Virus record (IMG/VR): IMGVR_UViG_3300036770_002711
Location: 1 to 20,850 of that record
DNA from: a virus
Direction: 5' to 3' (one strand)
Length of the DNA stretch: 20,850 bases
Position 1 is the stretch's first letter. Each line of letters opens with the position of its first letter. Of this stretch, positions 7,841 to 14,570 are shown one piece after another. The translations under genes were made by a program, and so were the position numbers. The notes under the pieces are model-generated. The model ran no database searches, had not been told where the DNA came from, and worked only from the letters and a program-made list of their open reading frames with translations.

Positions 7841-8779
7841 TCAATGCGCAAGATTCATACGCAAAGCGTGGTAATCCTCCAAAAAACCGCTCATGCTGGC
7901 GAGTTTGTTAAACGCCATATCTGCTGACAGGCGTGAGTGAAATAAACGCAATGGCGGCCTGCGATCCATCTCAGCCCAATAGGTTTGCAAAATTGTACGC
8001 CCCCAATCTTCTGCGGTTACGCGGTTGATGTTGCCGCCAAAGTATTCATAGCGCATAAACATTTCCCAATCGACAATCCCTAGTGTGTGTCGCGGACTGT
8101 CCTTGTTGGAATCTTGGTTAGCGTGCAAACGAAACGCCCCCAGGTGCGCCCCACCACCTACCGCTGGCCCGTGGCGCGTGGCTTCCAGATACCAGGTCAC
8201 GTCACCCAAATAGTGCCTTGGTGCCACCTCGCCAAGGGGTGAATAGGTCATGGTGAATGCGCACTTGGAACGATCCATCATCACAAACGAAGGCTCGCCA
8301 ATGAAGTTCTTGTGCATCGCCATCAAACGCAAAATGTTCTCGCGCGATGACTTCATCAGTTCATCTTGATTGATAAAGCCTGGTGCGCGAAGAAATCGCC
8401 CTTCGTCGTTAATCCAGTGGCGCTGATGCCAAAACATTACGGCATCGCGGTGATGATCCGCCAAATCAACTAAGTAGGACGTTGATGATGGATAAATCAC
8501 ATCATCGTCATACACAAAGCGCACTAAATCGGAATCTGCCTGATCCCAAAGGTACGCGTAATGAGCCACTTGATCGCCAGGACAAATTAAGTGCGTGTCT
8601 ATGACTTCAAAGTCATACCATTTCGCTATGTCATTGATCATGTGATGCTCTTCATCATCCGGGCAATGGTTGCCAATGATCACTTGAATTTTCGAATAAG
8701 TCTGCGCTTCAATGCTGGCAAGCGTGGTGTACAGGTGCTTGGACTTAAAGGCTGGAACAAGAATCGTTACGGTTCTCAT
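7841..8779 (-). CDS. GT2 family glycosyltransferase
   Basis: A 312-residue GT-A fold transferase. The N-terminus (TVTILVPAFKSKHLYTTLAS, then IEAQTYSKIQVII) is the standard GT2 nucleotide-binding start, and the aspartate triad in VRFVYDDDVIYP (residues 91-93) is the DxD metal site. The C-terminal half contains RHYLGDVTWYLEATRHGP, where the GD..W motif fits the catalytic-base region of the family. The gene overlaps the transporter gene before it by 35 bases, so both are made from one message and probably coupled. Most GT2 enzymes act on surface glycans; a role on modified DNA bases is conceivable only because of its neighbours. Confidence 0.85.
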   Translation of the reverse strand: MRTVTILVPAFKSKHLYTTLASIEAQTYSKIQVIIGNHCPDDEEHHMINDIAKWYDFEVIDTHLICPGDQVAHYAYLWDQADSDLVRFVYDDDVIYPSSTSYLVDLADHHRDAVMFWHQRHWINDEGRFLRAPGFINQDELMKSSRENILRLMAMHKNFIGEPSFVMMDRSKCAFTMTYSPLGEVAPRHYLGDVTWYLEATRHGPAVGGGAHLGAFRLHANQDSNKDSPRHTLGIVDWEMFMRYEYFGGNINRVTAEDWGRTILQTYWAEMDRRPPLRLFHSRLSADMAFNKLASMSGFLEDYHALRMNLAH

Positions 8780-9245
8780 GATTTGCTTTCAAAATGATTG
8801 ACCATAAAAAACCACCAAATGTTTTGGCAATAAATTGCATTGCAATGATGTGCGGCATAAGTACGCCAAAAGCAATGGTTGGAAATAACAACGAATCCAC
8901 CAAAGCGCCAACCCCATTGCTTGCATTGGCTCGCGCTTGCCACGTTCCCTTAAGCTTTGCAAAAACCGACCAATCAACGGCAGCGGCAACAGTAAACGCA
9001 ATGGCAGAAGCTAACGCAATCTTTCCTGTCGCTGGGTTTAATAGCAATGTGAACAATCCAGAAACAAGAATCAAACAACCCATCTGCCAAATTTTTAGCC
9101 TTACATGCAACCAATCACGAAGCGTCAAATCAAGCCCAATAAACAGAAAAGCGTTAAGCGGGCTAATCGCAGGCCCAAATGCCGCCACAGAAAGGTTAGC
9201 AAGGGTCATTGCAATTGCATAAATACCAATAGCTACATAAAGCAT
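8745..9245 (-). CDS. yhhQ: YhhQ/VUT-type queuosine precursor transporter
   Basis: A 166-residue integral membrane protein with five or six hydrophobic segments (about residues 3-24, 29-46, 55-69, 76-95, 113-133 and 134-151). ANLSVAAFGP near the N-terminus, NAFLFIGLDLTLRDWLHV and the later NGVGALVDSLLFPTIAFGV are hallmarks of the short VUT (vitamin uptake/queuosine transporter) proteins. YhhQ of Escherichia coli imports preQ0 and preQ1, the precursors of 7-deazaguanine bases. The phage copy is shorter than the roughly 220-residue cellular proteins. It overlaps the transglycosylase gene by 13 bases and the glycosyltransferase gene by 35 bases, which ties it to the predicted DNA modification step. 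Confidence 0.83.
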   Translation of the reverse strand: MLYVAIGIYAIAMTLANLSVAAFGPAISPLNAFLFIGLDLTLRDWLHVRLKIWQMGCLILVSGLFTLLLNPATGKIALASAIAFTVAAAVDWSVFAKLKGTWQARANASNGVGALVDSLLFPTIAFGVLMPHIIAMQFIAKTFGGFLWSIILKANHENRNDSCSSL

Positions 9246-9916
9246 AGGGTCTCCTGTACGGGTCTAAGGTTCCAATGGTTAGGTGGGTTTTCTGAGTCAA
9301 TACGTTTTGCCATGCAATGGGCGCACTCAGATACACCCTTATGGTTGACAGCTACATTTGTCGAGTCAGCGCTTGATAGTGGCCAGCGCTCAAGACCTTG
9401 ACCTAACATCCGCATCCCATGCGTCCAAGGTAACCGACCAAAAGTTTTTGCAAGTCTGTTGAATGCCTCATCCATTCTGCCTTGCCACTTTGCATCGCCA
9501 ACATGCCAGTATTCACCGGAAGATCCCAAACAGACGCGCCCCCAATCGTCAACCAACTCACAAAGGTAATCCAACGACAAACCAAGATGCCAGACAGGAA
9601 TGCCTAGCGACCTTGGAAACGGCCATGTTGCAACCATTTCGCGCTGTTGATCTTCAGGCCCATCAATCACATCGGGAACAACACCCCAGTGCGGATGACC
9701 CAGGATTGGATCAAGCCATTGATAAAAACCATCAGGATCAAACGACAATCCTCTGGTCTTTGCACTAAAAGCGCCGTTGTCTAGCATCAAAGACTGACCA
9801 ATTTTTAAGCAAACTTTTAAGTCTCTTGGGTCAGCGTAAGAAATACAGAAGTGTTCACCGGCTAAGGTTTCCAATACTGCTCGAGGTGTAATAGGTGTGC
9901 CGTGGTAGTGTATCAA
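9233..9916 (-). CDS. dpdA: DpdA-like DNA 7-deazaguanine transglycosylase
   Basis: A 227-residue member of the tRNA-guanine transglycosylase (TGT) superfamily. It has the phage DpdA layout: IHYHGTPITP at the N-terminus, SLMLDNGAFSA (D46, equivalent to the TGT base-binding aspartate), GVVPDVIDGPEDQ (D82 and D85), IPVWHLGLSLDYL, GSSGEYW, and SSADSTNVAVNH (D184, candidate nucleophile region). CAHC (198-201) with nearby histidines 192 and 214 may be a reduced metal site. Known DpdA enzymes swap guanine in DNA for preQ0 or a derivative, which blocks restriction enzymes. I chose the TTG at 9916: it overlaps the preceding stop as TTGA and has GGGGGAAG just upstream; a TTG four codons earlier is less likely. 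The protein is short compared with cellular TGT (about 380 residues). Confidence 0.82.
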   Translation of the reverse strand: MIHYHGTPITPRAVLETLAGEHFCISYADPRDLKVCLKIGQSLMLDNGAFSAKTRGLSFDPDGFYQWLDPILGHPHWGVVPDVIDGPEDQQREMVATWPFPRSLGIPVWHLGLSLDYLCELVDDWGRVCLGSSGEYWHVGDAKWQGRMDEAFNRLAKTFGRLPWTHGMRMLGQGLERWPLSSADSTNVAVNHKGVSECAHCMAKRIDSENPPNHWNLRPVQETLCFM

Positions 9917-10095
9917 TGCTTCCCCCAACGCTTACGCTCAAGCTCGGCAAGTTGTACAAGTTCACGCGTTTGCCGCTCGAGCTCAATCACCATCTCTTCA
10001 AGCACTTCCCATTGCAGCTTTTCGTACTCGCCTCGTGGAAAGTTCTCAAGCAAACCATTCACCCAAGCTTTTCTCGCCATATCGTTCAGGTTCAT
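9913..10095 (-). CDS. Small helical protein upstream of dpdA
   Basis: A 60-residue protein, nearly all helix, with a charged heptad-like C-terminal half (EKLQWEVLEEMVIELERQTR, then ELVQLAELERKRW). It could form a coiled coil. Its start overlaps the previous stop as ATGA and its stop overlaps the TTG of the transglycosylase gene as TTGA, so ribosomes finishing here may be needed to start dpdA. I do not recognise a family. Confidence 0.7.
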   Translation of the reverse strand: MNLNDMARKAWVNGLLENFPRGEYEKLQWEVLEEMVIELERQTRELVQLAELERKRWGKH

Positions 10096-10286
10096 CCCTG
10101 TCCTTTCAATAGTTCCGCCGCATCGCCATAGCCGTTTTTCTCCAGCAACTCAATGCAATGGTTTAAGCGTGCTTCGCCTGCAACAAACTCAATCTGCGCT
10201 GCAAAGATAAAAAGATTCTCTGCGTGCTGATCAAACCCCGTGTTTCTGGCGATACCAATTACATCGCCAATCGTCAAGTCTTTCAC
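10092..10286 (-). CDS. Small hypothetical protein with GTG start
   Basis: A 64-residue protein opening MKDLTIGDVIGIARNTGFDQ, mostly helical, with ELLEKNGYGDAAELLKGQG at the end. The start is GTG at 10286, overlapping the preceding stop as GTGA, with a near-perfect AAGGAGG seven bases upstream; this decides the start. The short segment FAAQIEFVAGEARLNHCIEL is reminiscent of small phage proteins of early modules, but I cannot name a family. Confidence 0.72.
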   Translation of the reverse strand: MKDLTIGDVIGIARNTGFDQHAENLFIFAAQIEFVAGEARLNHCIELLEKNGYGDAAELLKGQG

Positions 10287-10468
10287 TTCAGTACCTCCTT
10301 AATGTGATCGGGAAGCTTGGGCAGTGGCGCCCAGGCTAGCGCCCACTCCGACCAGGTGCCAATGACGCACACGCCAGCAGGATTCAGCAATAACATCTTC
10401 ACGCCCAAGGGTGGTGGGTCATCTTCGGGCGTGCGCCAGGTGGCCTGGCCCGCGAGGTAGTCTTTCAT
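10283..10468 (-). CDS. DUF551-like small protein
   Basis: A 61-residue protein. The pattern TPEDDPPPLGVKMLLLNPAG, a GTW turn and WAPLPKLP matches the core of DUF551-type phage proteins (W...ED.PP.G..VL......WAPLP..P), a family of unknown role common in phages and prophages of proteobacteria. It starts with an ATG in ATGA overlap with the preceding gene and contains the strong AAGGAGG ribosome binding site for the next gene within its last codons. Confidence 0.72.
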   Translation of the reverse strand: MKDYLAGQATWRTPEDDPPPLGVKMLLLNPAGVCVIGTWSEWALAWAPLPKLPDHIKEVLK

Positions 10469-10782
10469 GCTGCCTTTATTCCAAACGGGTTATGCCACAG
10501 CATGGGCGCTTTGGGCTTACGCGGCTTAAAGGTCTTGTACTGCTCCTTAACCTCGAAGTAGTTCACCATCACTTTCTTCCAAGGTATCTCAACGTCTTTT
10601 ATGCCCTTGGACTTCACAATCAGATCATCTCCCGCCAACTCGGTCATAAGTTGATCAATCCTTTTGGTGGTCATGTCAAACTTTGCCGCCAAATGCCAAG
10701 CATTCACAGGGTTCTTCAACCCCTTCAAATAATCAAAAATCATCTTCTTGCTTTCTGATCTACGCATTTTTCGTTTTGCCAT
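10465..10782 (-). CDS. Winged-helix-like DNA-binding protein
   Basis: A 105-residue basic protein. Residues 10-60 form three predicted helices (SKKMIFDYLKGLKNPVNAWH, then AAKFDMTTKRIDQLMTELAG) followed by a DDLIVKSK turn, the typical order of a winged helix in which the second and third helices make the HTH. The C-terminal tail is rich in K and P (KTFKPRKPKAPMLWHNPFG). As the first gene of the chain leading to dpdA and yhhQ it could regulate this operon, but this is inference. The ATG lies 15 bases after the large terminase stop, with GAGAGGGG upstream. Confidence 0.68.
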   Translation of the reverse strand: MAKRKMRRSESKKMIFDYLKGLKNPVNAWHLAAKFDMTTKRIDQLMTELAGDDLIVKSKGIKDVEIPWKKVMVNYFEVKEQYKTFKPRKPKAPMLWHNPFGIKAA

Positions 10783-10797
10783 TTCTACCCCTCTCGA

Positions 10798-12222
10798 TTA
10801 AACAACTGCCCTCAAGTTCCTCTTAATCGGCTTACCCCACTGCGAGTTGTAAGCCTTACCGTACAACGCTGTTCCTGCATCGCTTGCAAAGGTCAACGCC
10901 AAAGCATCAGCCATATCAGGTGATCCAATCCCGCGTTTCCGCATCTCGTCTTTGCTCTCTAGTTTCATCTTCCCGTTGCTATTAAACGAATAACGCGGCG
11001 AAACTAACTCCGCCAAAAGCGACTCATCTTTAGGAATCTTGCAATCGCGCTTTTCCAACCACGCTTTCATCTTTCCCCATAGCTCGGCACGCAAGTTCAC
11101 ATAAATCGTTCCCATGGCGGGAGACTCAGCCACGTTAATCCCACGCGCAGGCAGATTCAATTCGCGCAAGCGGTCCACAACACCGGCCCCTAAGCCAATC
11201 GAATCGACAAGAATTTCAACGGGCCTGTCTTCTGGCTTCATGGCCTCGTATTCAGCAACAACCGCGCCCGTGGTCTGCATCAAATCCAACCCACGCCACT
11301 TGCGTATTTCGGTCACCGCATTACCTTTACGCTTTGCCAACGCCGTGGCGTCCGTTCCAAATCGCGCCACATCCAACCCCCACACCGTTTGCGTGTCCGT
11401 CGTTTCAACATCACGGTGAAAAGCGCTATCCACCAGCTCAACGCCAATCAACGTATCGTCATCGGTACGCGGAAACTCGCCCAACACGCGCACACGAAAA
11501 GCATTGGACTCTTCGCCATACCTTGACGCCATATCCTTGATATAGGCTTCGCTCACACGCTTGGAGTCATAGCAAGACACGCGACGCGTCCACCACTCAT
11601 CCTTCAACCGGTTATGCGTATCAAAGAAAAACCCGCTTGACTTCGTTGGGTTCCCCAGCAGAATCGTCACAGCGTTATGCCCTGACATGGAACCCGCTGC
11701 CGCCTCGAACACGGACTCAGGAATGCCTGAAGCTTCATCCGCAACAAGCATCACATGGTCCGAATGCACACCCTGCAAGGCTTCAGGTTGCTCGGCACGC
11801 GATGTACGGGCGGAGATGAACGCTTCCGTTGGCGATGACTTAAGCTCAATCCGATCCGTTTTCGGATCAAGCAACTGCCGCCACACATCAGGCAATTCCT
11901 TAACCCAACGCTTCAACTCAGCAAACAGTGCGTCATACAACTGGCTTGTCGTTGGCGCTGTCACCACCACTTTCACCGGATAACGGCAAAGCACGAACCA
12001 AATCATCGCCCATGACGCAGCAGTCGATTTACCAACACCGTGGCCGGACCTTACGCTAATCTTTCGCTCGCCATCCGATATAGCCTGCAAAAACTCAATC
12101 TGCCAAATATCAGGCTCAACGCCAATCACCTCACGCACAAACAACGGCGCGTTGTTCGCGTACCGATCTAAGGCACGCGCAAACAACTTCACCAACTCAT
12201 GATTCTTTAACTCTTCATTCAC
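10798..12222 (-). CDS. terL: Terminase large subunit
   Basis: A 474-residue packaging motor with both domains. The ATPase domain shows Walker A SGHGVGKST (residues 59-67), the strand VKVVVTAPT with the following SQLYDALF, Walker B VMLVADEA (about 157-164) and a coupling motif LLGNPTKSSGFF (188-199). The nuclease domain has RNase H-like acidic residues in VWGLDVARFGTDATAL (D284), VEILVDSIGLGAG (D340) and SPDMADALAL near residue 430. I chose GTG at 12222, which overlaps the recombinase stop and has AAAGG upstream; a TTG at 12240 would add six residues with no ribosome binding site. It lies after the small terminase and a recombinase. Confidence 0.93.
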   Translation of the reverse strand: MNEELKNHELVKLFARALDRYANNAPLFVREVIGVEPDIWQIEFLQAISDGERKISVRSGHGVGKSTAASWAMIWFVLCRYPVKVVVTAPTTSQLYDALFAELKRWVKELPDVWRQLLDPKTDRIELKSSPTEAFISARTSRAEQPEALQGVHSDHVMLVADEASGIPESVFEAAAGSMSGHNAVTILLGNPTKSSGFFFDTHNRLKDEWWTRRVSCYDSKRVSEAYIKDMASRYGEESNAFRVRVLGEFPRTDDDTLIGVELVDSAFHRDVETTDTQTVWGLDVARFGTDATALAKRKGNAVTEIRKWRGLDLMQTTGAVVAEYEAMKPEDRPVEILVDSIGLGAGVVDRLRELNLPARGINVAESPAMGTIYVNLRAELWGKMKAWLEKRDCKIPKDESLLAELVSPRYSFNSNGKMKLESKDEMRKRGIGSPDMADALALTFASDAGTALYGKAYNSQWGKPIKRNLRAVV

Positions 12223-12871
12223 GTCCAAGCACCTTTGCAACGCCAGCGTGCGTAATCGTCACGCCATGCAATTTCATCACTTCACCGGCAATCTGACGCA
12301 ATGACATGGAACCCTTCAAAGCCTTAATCGTTGCGATGGCGGCTTGCTGCTCGGCAACTGGCTCAAGGGTCGCTGCCTTGCCAGCACCTACAACGCGAAA
12401 CCCAAAAGGCGGCAATCCCCCAACGTGCCCGCCAGCCTGACGCTTTGCCGCCTGGCCTACGCGCTGACGATCCTTAATCACTCGCCTTTCGTGCGTCGCA
12501 AATGCCGCCATGATCTCAAGCATCAACTGCCCGTAAATATTCTTCTCATCCGTTACATCGCCATGCCCATTAATGATCAATCGAATGCCGCGCTCTTTGA
12601 ACGCGTGAACGGTATTCAACGTATCCATCGAATTACGGCTAAACCGATCCAGTTTCGCCACAATGATCACATCACCAGGTTGTGGCGTCACACCGTTTGC
12701 CGCCAATCGATCAAGAAAATTCAAATGCCCCGAAACGCCAGCATCTTCAATAAACCGATCAACCGTCAAGCCATGCGTTAACGCGTTGCCGGTCACTTCC
12801 CTGCGTTGCGTATCAAGGCTTGTGCCATTGGCTTGCTCGTCAGTGCTTACGCGCAAATAACCGTAGTTCAT
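12215..12871 (-). CDS. Serine recombinase (resolvase/invertase type)
   Basis: A 218-residue protein with the complete resolvase catalytic domain. YGYLRVSTDEQ near the N-terminus carries the nucleophilic serine (residue 9), VIIVAKLDRFSRN the conserved DR(F/L)SR arginine motif, and YGQLMLEIMAAFATHERRVI the long helix E. After it KRQAGGHVGGLPPFGFRVVG starts the linker, and a small HTH (MSLRQIAGEVMKLHGVTITH) ends the protein. The length is that of small resolvases and invertases, not large serine integrases. The ATG at 12871 overlaps the microprotein stop as ATGA; an upstream in-frame TTG is less likely. The terminase start overlaps its stop by eight bases. A role in resolving genome multimers, inversion or integration is open. 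Confidence 0.92.
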   Translation of the reverse strand: MNYGYLRVSTDEQANGTSLDTQRREVTGNALTHGLTVDRFIEDAGVSGHLNFLDRLAANGVTPQPGDVIIVAKLDRFSRNSMDTLNTVHAFKERGIRLIINGHGDVTDEKNIYGQLMLEIMAAFATHERRVIKDRQRVGQAAKRQAGGHVGGLPPFGFRVVGAGKAATLEPVAEQQAAIATIKALKGSMSLRQIAGEVMKLHGVTITHAGVAKVLGRE

Positions 12872-12951
12872 AACGCCATCCAAATCATCGTTGCGTACAG
12901 AGCGCCGAACATTGCTCCGCCAATGATCAATGTTGCTGTTGTGGATTTCAT
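12868..12951 (-). CDS. 27-residue single-helix membrane microprotein
   Basis: A small open frame from ATG at 12951 to TGA at 12868. The product begins MKSTTATLIIGGAMFGALYA and ends MIWMAL; from residue 5 onward it is hydrophobic with a GG..FG small-residue pattern that suits one membrane-spanning helix. A Shine-Dalgarno-like AGGGA lies six to ten bases before the ATG, and the stop overlaps the recombinase start as ATGA, which supports translation. The function is unknown; it may be only a leader that couples translation to the recombinase. Confidence 0.55.
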   Translation of the reverse strand: MKSTTATLIIGGAMFGALYATMIWMAL

Positions 12952-12978
12952 CTCGTTCCCTGTTGTGTTTGTGTCAGT

Positions 12979-12994
12979 GGTGTAAATGTACACC
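12979..12994. promoter_or_regulatory. Palindrome near the predicted transcription start
   Basis: GGTGTA-AATG-TACACC is a perfect six-base inverted repeat with a four-base centre. It lies 28 bases upstream of the microprotein start and at the expected +1 of the promoter candidate at 12998-13026, the usual place of a repressor site. No partner regulator is identified. Confidence 0.4.
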
Positions 12995-12997
12995 GCG

Positions 12998-13026
12998 TTT
13001 ACAGTCATGGGGGGACGTTTACGCAA
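12998..13026 (-). promoter_or_regulatory. Candidate sigma70-type promoter for recombinase and terL
   Basis: On the minus strand TTGCGT (13026-13021) and TGTAAA (13003-12998) are 17 bases apart, matching three and four of six consensus positions. An A7-T5 tract immediately upstream could act as an UP element. This would give a leader of about 40 bases before the microprotein. The match is weak and is supported mainly by its place in the only gap near these genes. Confidence 0.3.
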
Positions 13027-13110
13027 AAATTTTTTTGGTGGCCGACGAACGGATGAGCGGTAATGGGGGGGGTGGCGCGGAACAGTTGGCGCGTGAATCT
13101 TAACGGCTCA

Positions 13111-13160
13111 CGTTATGCGAGGCGCGTTATGCAAGGCAAGGCACGCGATGCCCGTTATGC
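13111..13160 (+). repeat. Three CGTTATGC direct repeats
   Basis: CGTTATGC occurs at 13111-13118, 13125-13132 and 13153-13160, at steps of 14 and 28 bases. The last two are each followed by AAGGCA or AAAGCA. They sit in the 330-base gap between the small terminase and the microprotein-recombinase genes and could be sites for a recombinase, a terminase or an initiator. Confidence 0.5.
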
Positions 13161-13201
13161 AAAGCATGAGTGGGCGCGTGTGGAGTGCCGCGCCTACGCC
13201 G

Positions 13202-13280
13202 CCCCTTCGAAACGCTGAAGGGGGGGGTGTTGCGCTAACGCGACGTGGCGTAAGCGCGACACGAGTTGCGTCATCGCAAC
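13202..13280. repeat. Cluster of three inverted repeats after terS
   Basis: Three hairpins lie together just beyond the terS stop: CCCCTTC/GAAGGGG (13202-13223), GCGCTAACGC/GCGTAAGCGC with one mismatch (13232-13257), and GTTGCG/CGCAAC with a TCAT loop (13265-13280). None has a T-tract behind it, so they are not ordinary terminators. The rest of the gap from 12952 to 13283 holds no convincing gene; it is G-rich with a run of seven G near 13064. Confidence 0.5.
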
Positions 13281-13283
13281 GAT

Positions 13284-13868
13284 TTACTCGTTGTGCGGCG
13301 CAACATCAATAGTGTTGTCATCGACGTTTACGGCGTTGACGGTTTCGCGGTATCGATTCGCCATCAAATGCGCGTCAGTGATGTTCACCTGAACGTTCAC
13401 TTGCGCCTTGTTCTCTCCATACGCTTGCTGGTTCCACTTGCCAGCGAGCCATTGCCGGTAACGCGCTCTGACGTTCGCCAGGTTCGCCGTAACCGCGTTA
13501 GCGCCATCGACAATCGCCAACCCTTGTTCCGCCAAAACGTGTGCCGCCCTCGCACGCGCACGCGTAAATTCTTCGCTGCGCTCTGGAGTTGTTTCCGCCC
13601 ACGAATAAAACGCGCCCTCGCTTACGCCAAGAGCGCCTATTAACTCGGACACTTTCACGCCGCTCCCAATCTGCTCAAACAGTCCCTCTTCGCCGCCAGG
13701 AAACTTATGCACCGCACGATTCACGATCGACCTTAACTCCCTACGCTTCGCGTTGCTCAATCCCGCGCCACGCGCTTCGCGCACCGCGCCTTCTTCGCCT
13801 TCCGCCTCACCAGTACCGCTCAAACGCGTCAGATCGCCCTCAGTTCGATTTTCTGCTTCCATGTTCAC
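13284..13868 (-). CDS. terS: Terminase small subunit
   Basis: A 194-residue DNA-recognition subunit of the packaging enzyme. After an acidic, disordered N-terminus of about 45 residues, the core has an HTH (GSGVKVSELIGALGVSEGAF, then YSWAETTPERSEEFTRARAR) and a helical oligomerisation region (AAHVLAEQGLAIVDGANAVT, then NVRARYRQWLAGKWN). This S-x-GAFYSWxxxxPERxxEFTRAR layout is that of phage small terminases of the Nu1/terminase_2-like type. The start is GTG at 13868, directly after the preceding stop with AAGG upstream; an ATG two codons later is an alternative. It is separated from terL by a gap, a microprotein and a recombinase, which is unusual. Confidence 0.85.
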   Translation of the reverse strand: MNMEAENRTEGDLTRLSGTGEAEGEEGAVREARGAGLSNAKRRELRSIVNRAVHKFPGGEEGLFEQIGSGVKVSELIGALGVSEGAFYSWAETTPERSEEFTRARARAAHVLAEQGLAIVDGANAVTANLANVRARYRQWLAGKWNQQAYGENKAQVNVQVNITDAHLMANRYRETVNAVNVDDNTIDVAPHNE

Positions 13869-14528
13869 TCACTTACCTTTCGCTTGTTCCATCGCCGCCA
13901 ACGCGTCCTTGCTTAACGCGTAAGCCTGCTCGCTGTTTCCCTTGTACACCGGACCAATATCCTGCTCCTCCATCAACGTCAACACTTCAGCGCCTGGCAT
14001 CACCCGTTTAATGTTCACTGCTTGCGTGAAAAACTCCTGCTGCAAGATCAACGCCACCTCGTCCATTGTCCAGCAGTCACACTCAGGACGCATCTGCGCG
14101 TAGGCGTGGACAGTTGCTGGATCAGCGCAAATCGCAAACACGCTCCCATCATCCCGCTGCCCCTCCATCACATTAACCTGTAACGGTTCAGCGTTCACCG
14201 CCTTCGCTTCAGCCTCCAACACGTCATACGCCCTAAGCATCCCGCCACACGCTGAACGATACGCCTCAACGTCTCTCGCTTTCCTGGCTTCCCTACACCG
14301 CAACAGTTGCCGCCAAAACCGTAAACGCGTTTCCTCGCTCACTAGTTCCGCCAAACGATCAAGTCCCCAAACCTTATCCGCCTCACGCTTTCGCTTCATC
14401 ACACTGACCGCCACACTATTCATCGCTAACACAATCGGATCATCCTCTTCAAACGGATTCTTTAACCGATCCTCTGATCCGCCATACAAACCATCTCTCA
14501 CTTTCCCGCGCTTATCTTTTGCCGCCAT
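13869..14528 (-). CDS. Unknown phage protein upstream of terS
   Basis: A 219-residue, mainly helical, acidic protein. It opens with a basic tail (MAAKDKRGKVRDGLYGG), then charged helices (RKREADKVWGLDRLAELVSE, ETRLRFWRQLLRCREARKAR). A strand-rich middle part (LQVNVMEGQRDDGSVFAICA) follows, with CDCW near residue 150 and a C-terminal part ending in YALSKDALAAMEQAKGK. I do not recognise a family. Its stop is directly followed by the terS start, so a link to packaging is possible. The start ATG at 14528 has AAAGGA and TAGG upstream and lies just after the repeat-rich gap. Confidence 0.72.
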   Translation of the reverse strand: MAAKDKRGKVRDGLYGGSEDRLKNPFEEDDPIVLAMNSVAVSVMKRKREADKVWGLDRLAELVSEETRLRFWRQLLRCREARKARDVEAYRSACGGMLRAYDVLEAEAKAVNAEPLQVNVMEGQRDDGSVFAICADPATVHAYAQMRPECDCWTMDEVALILQQEFFTQAVNIKRVMPGAEVLTLMEEQDIGPVYKGNSEQAYALSKDALAAMEQAKGK

Positions 14529-14570
14529 AACCTAAATCCTTTCTCTTCACATCACACATCACACATCAAA

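Noticed and set aside
13115-13312. Plus-strand open frame of 65 codons in the terS-recombinase gap
   Set aside because: It runs through the repeats and hairpins and into terS in antisense, with low-complexity R/A-rich sequence and no recognisable feature.
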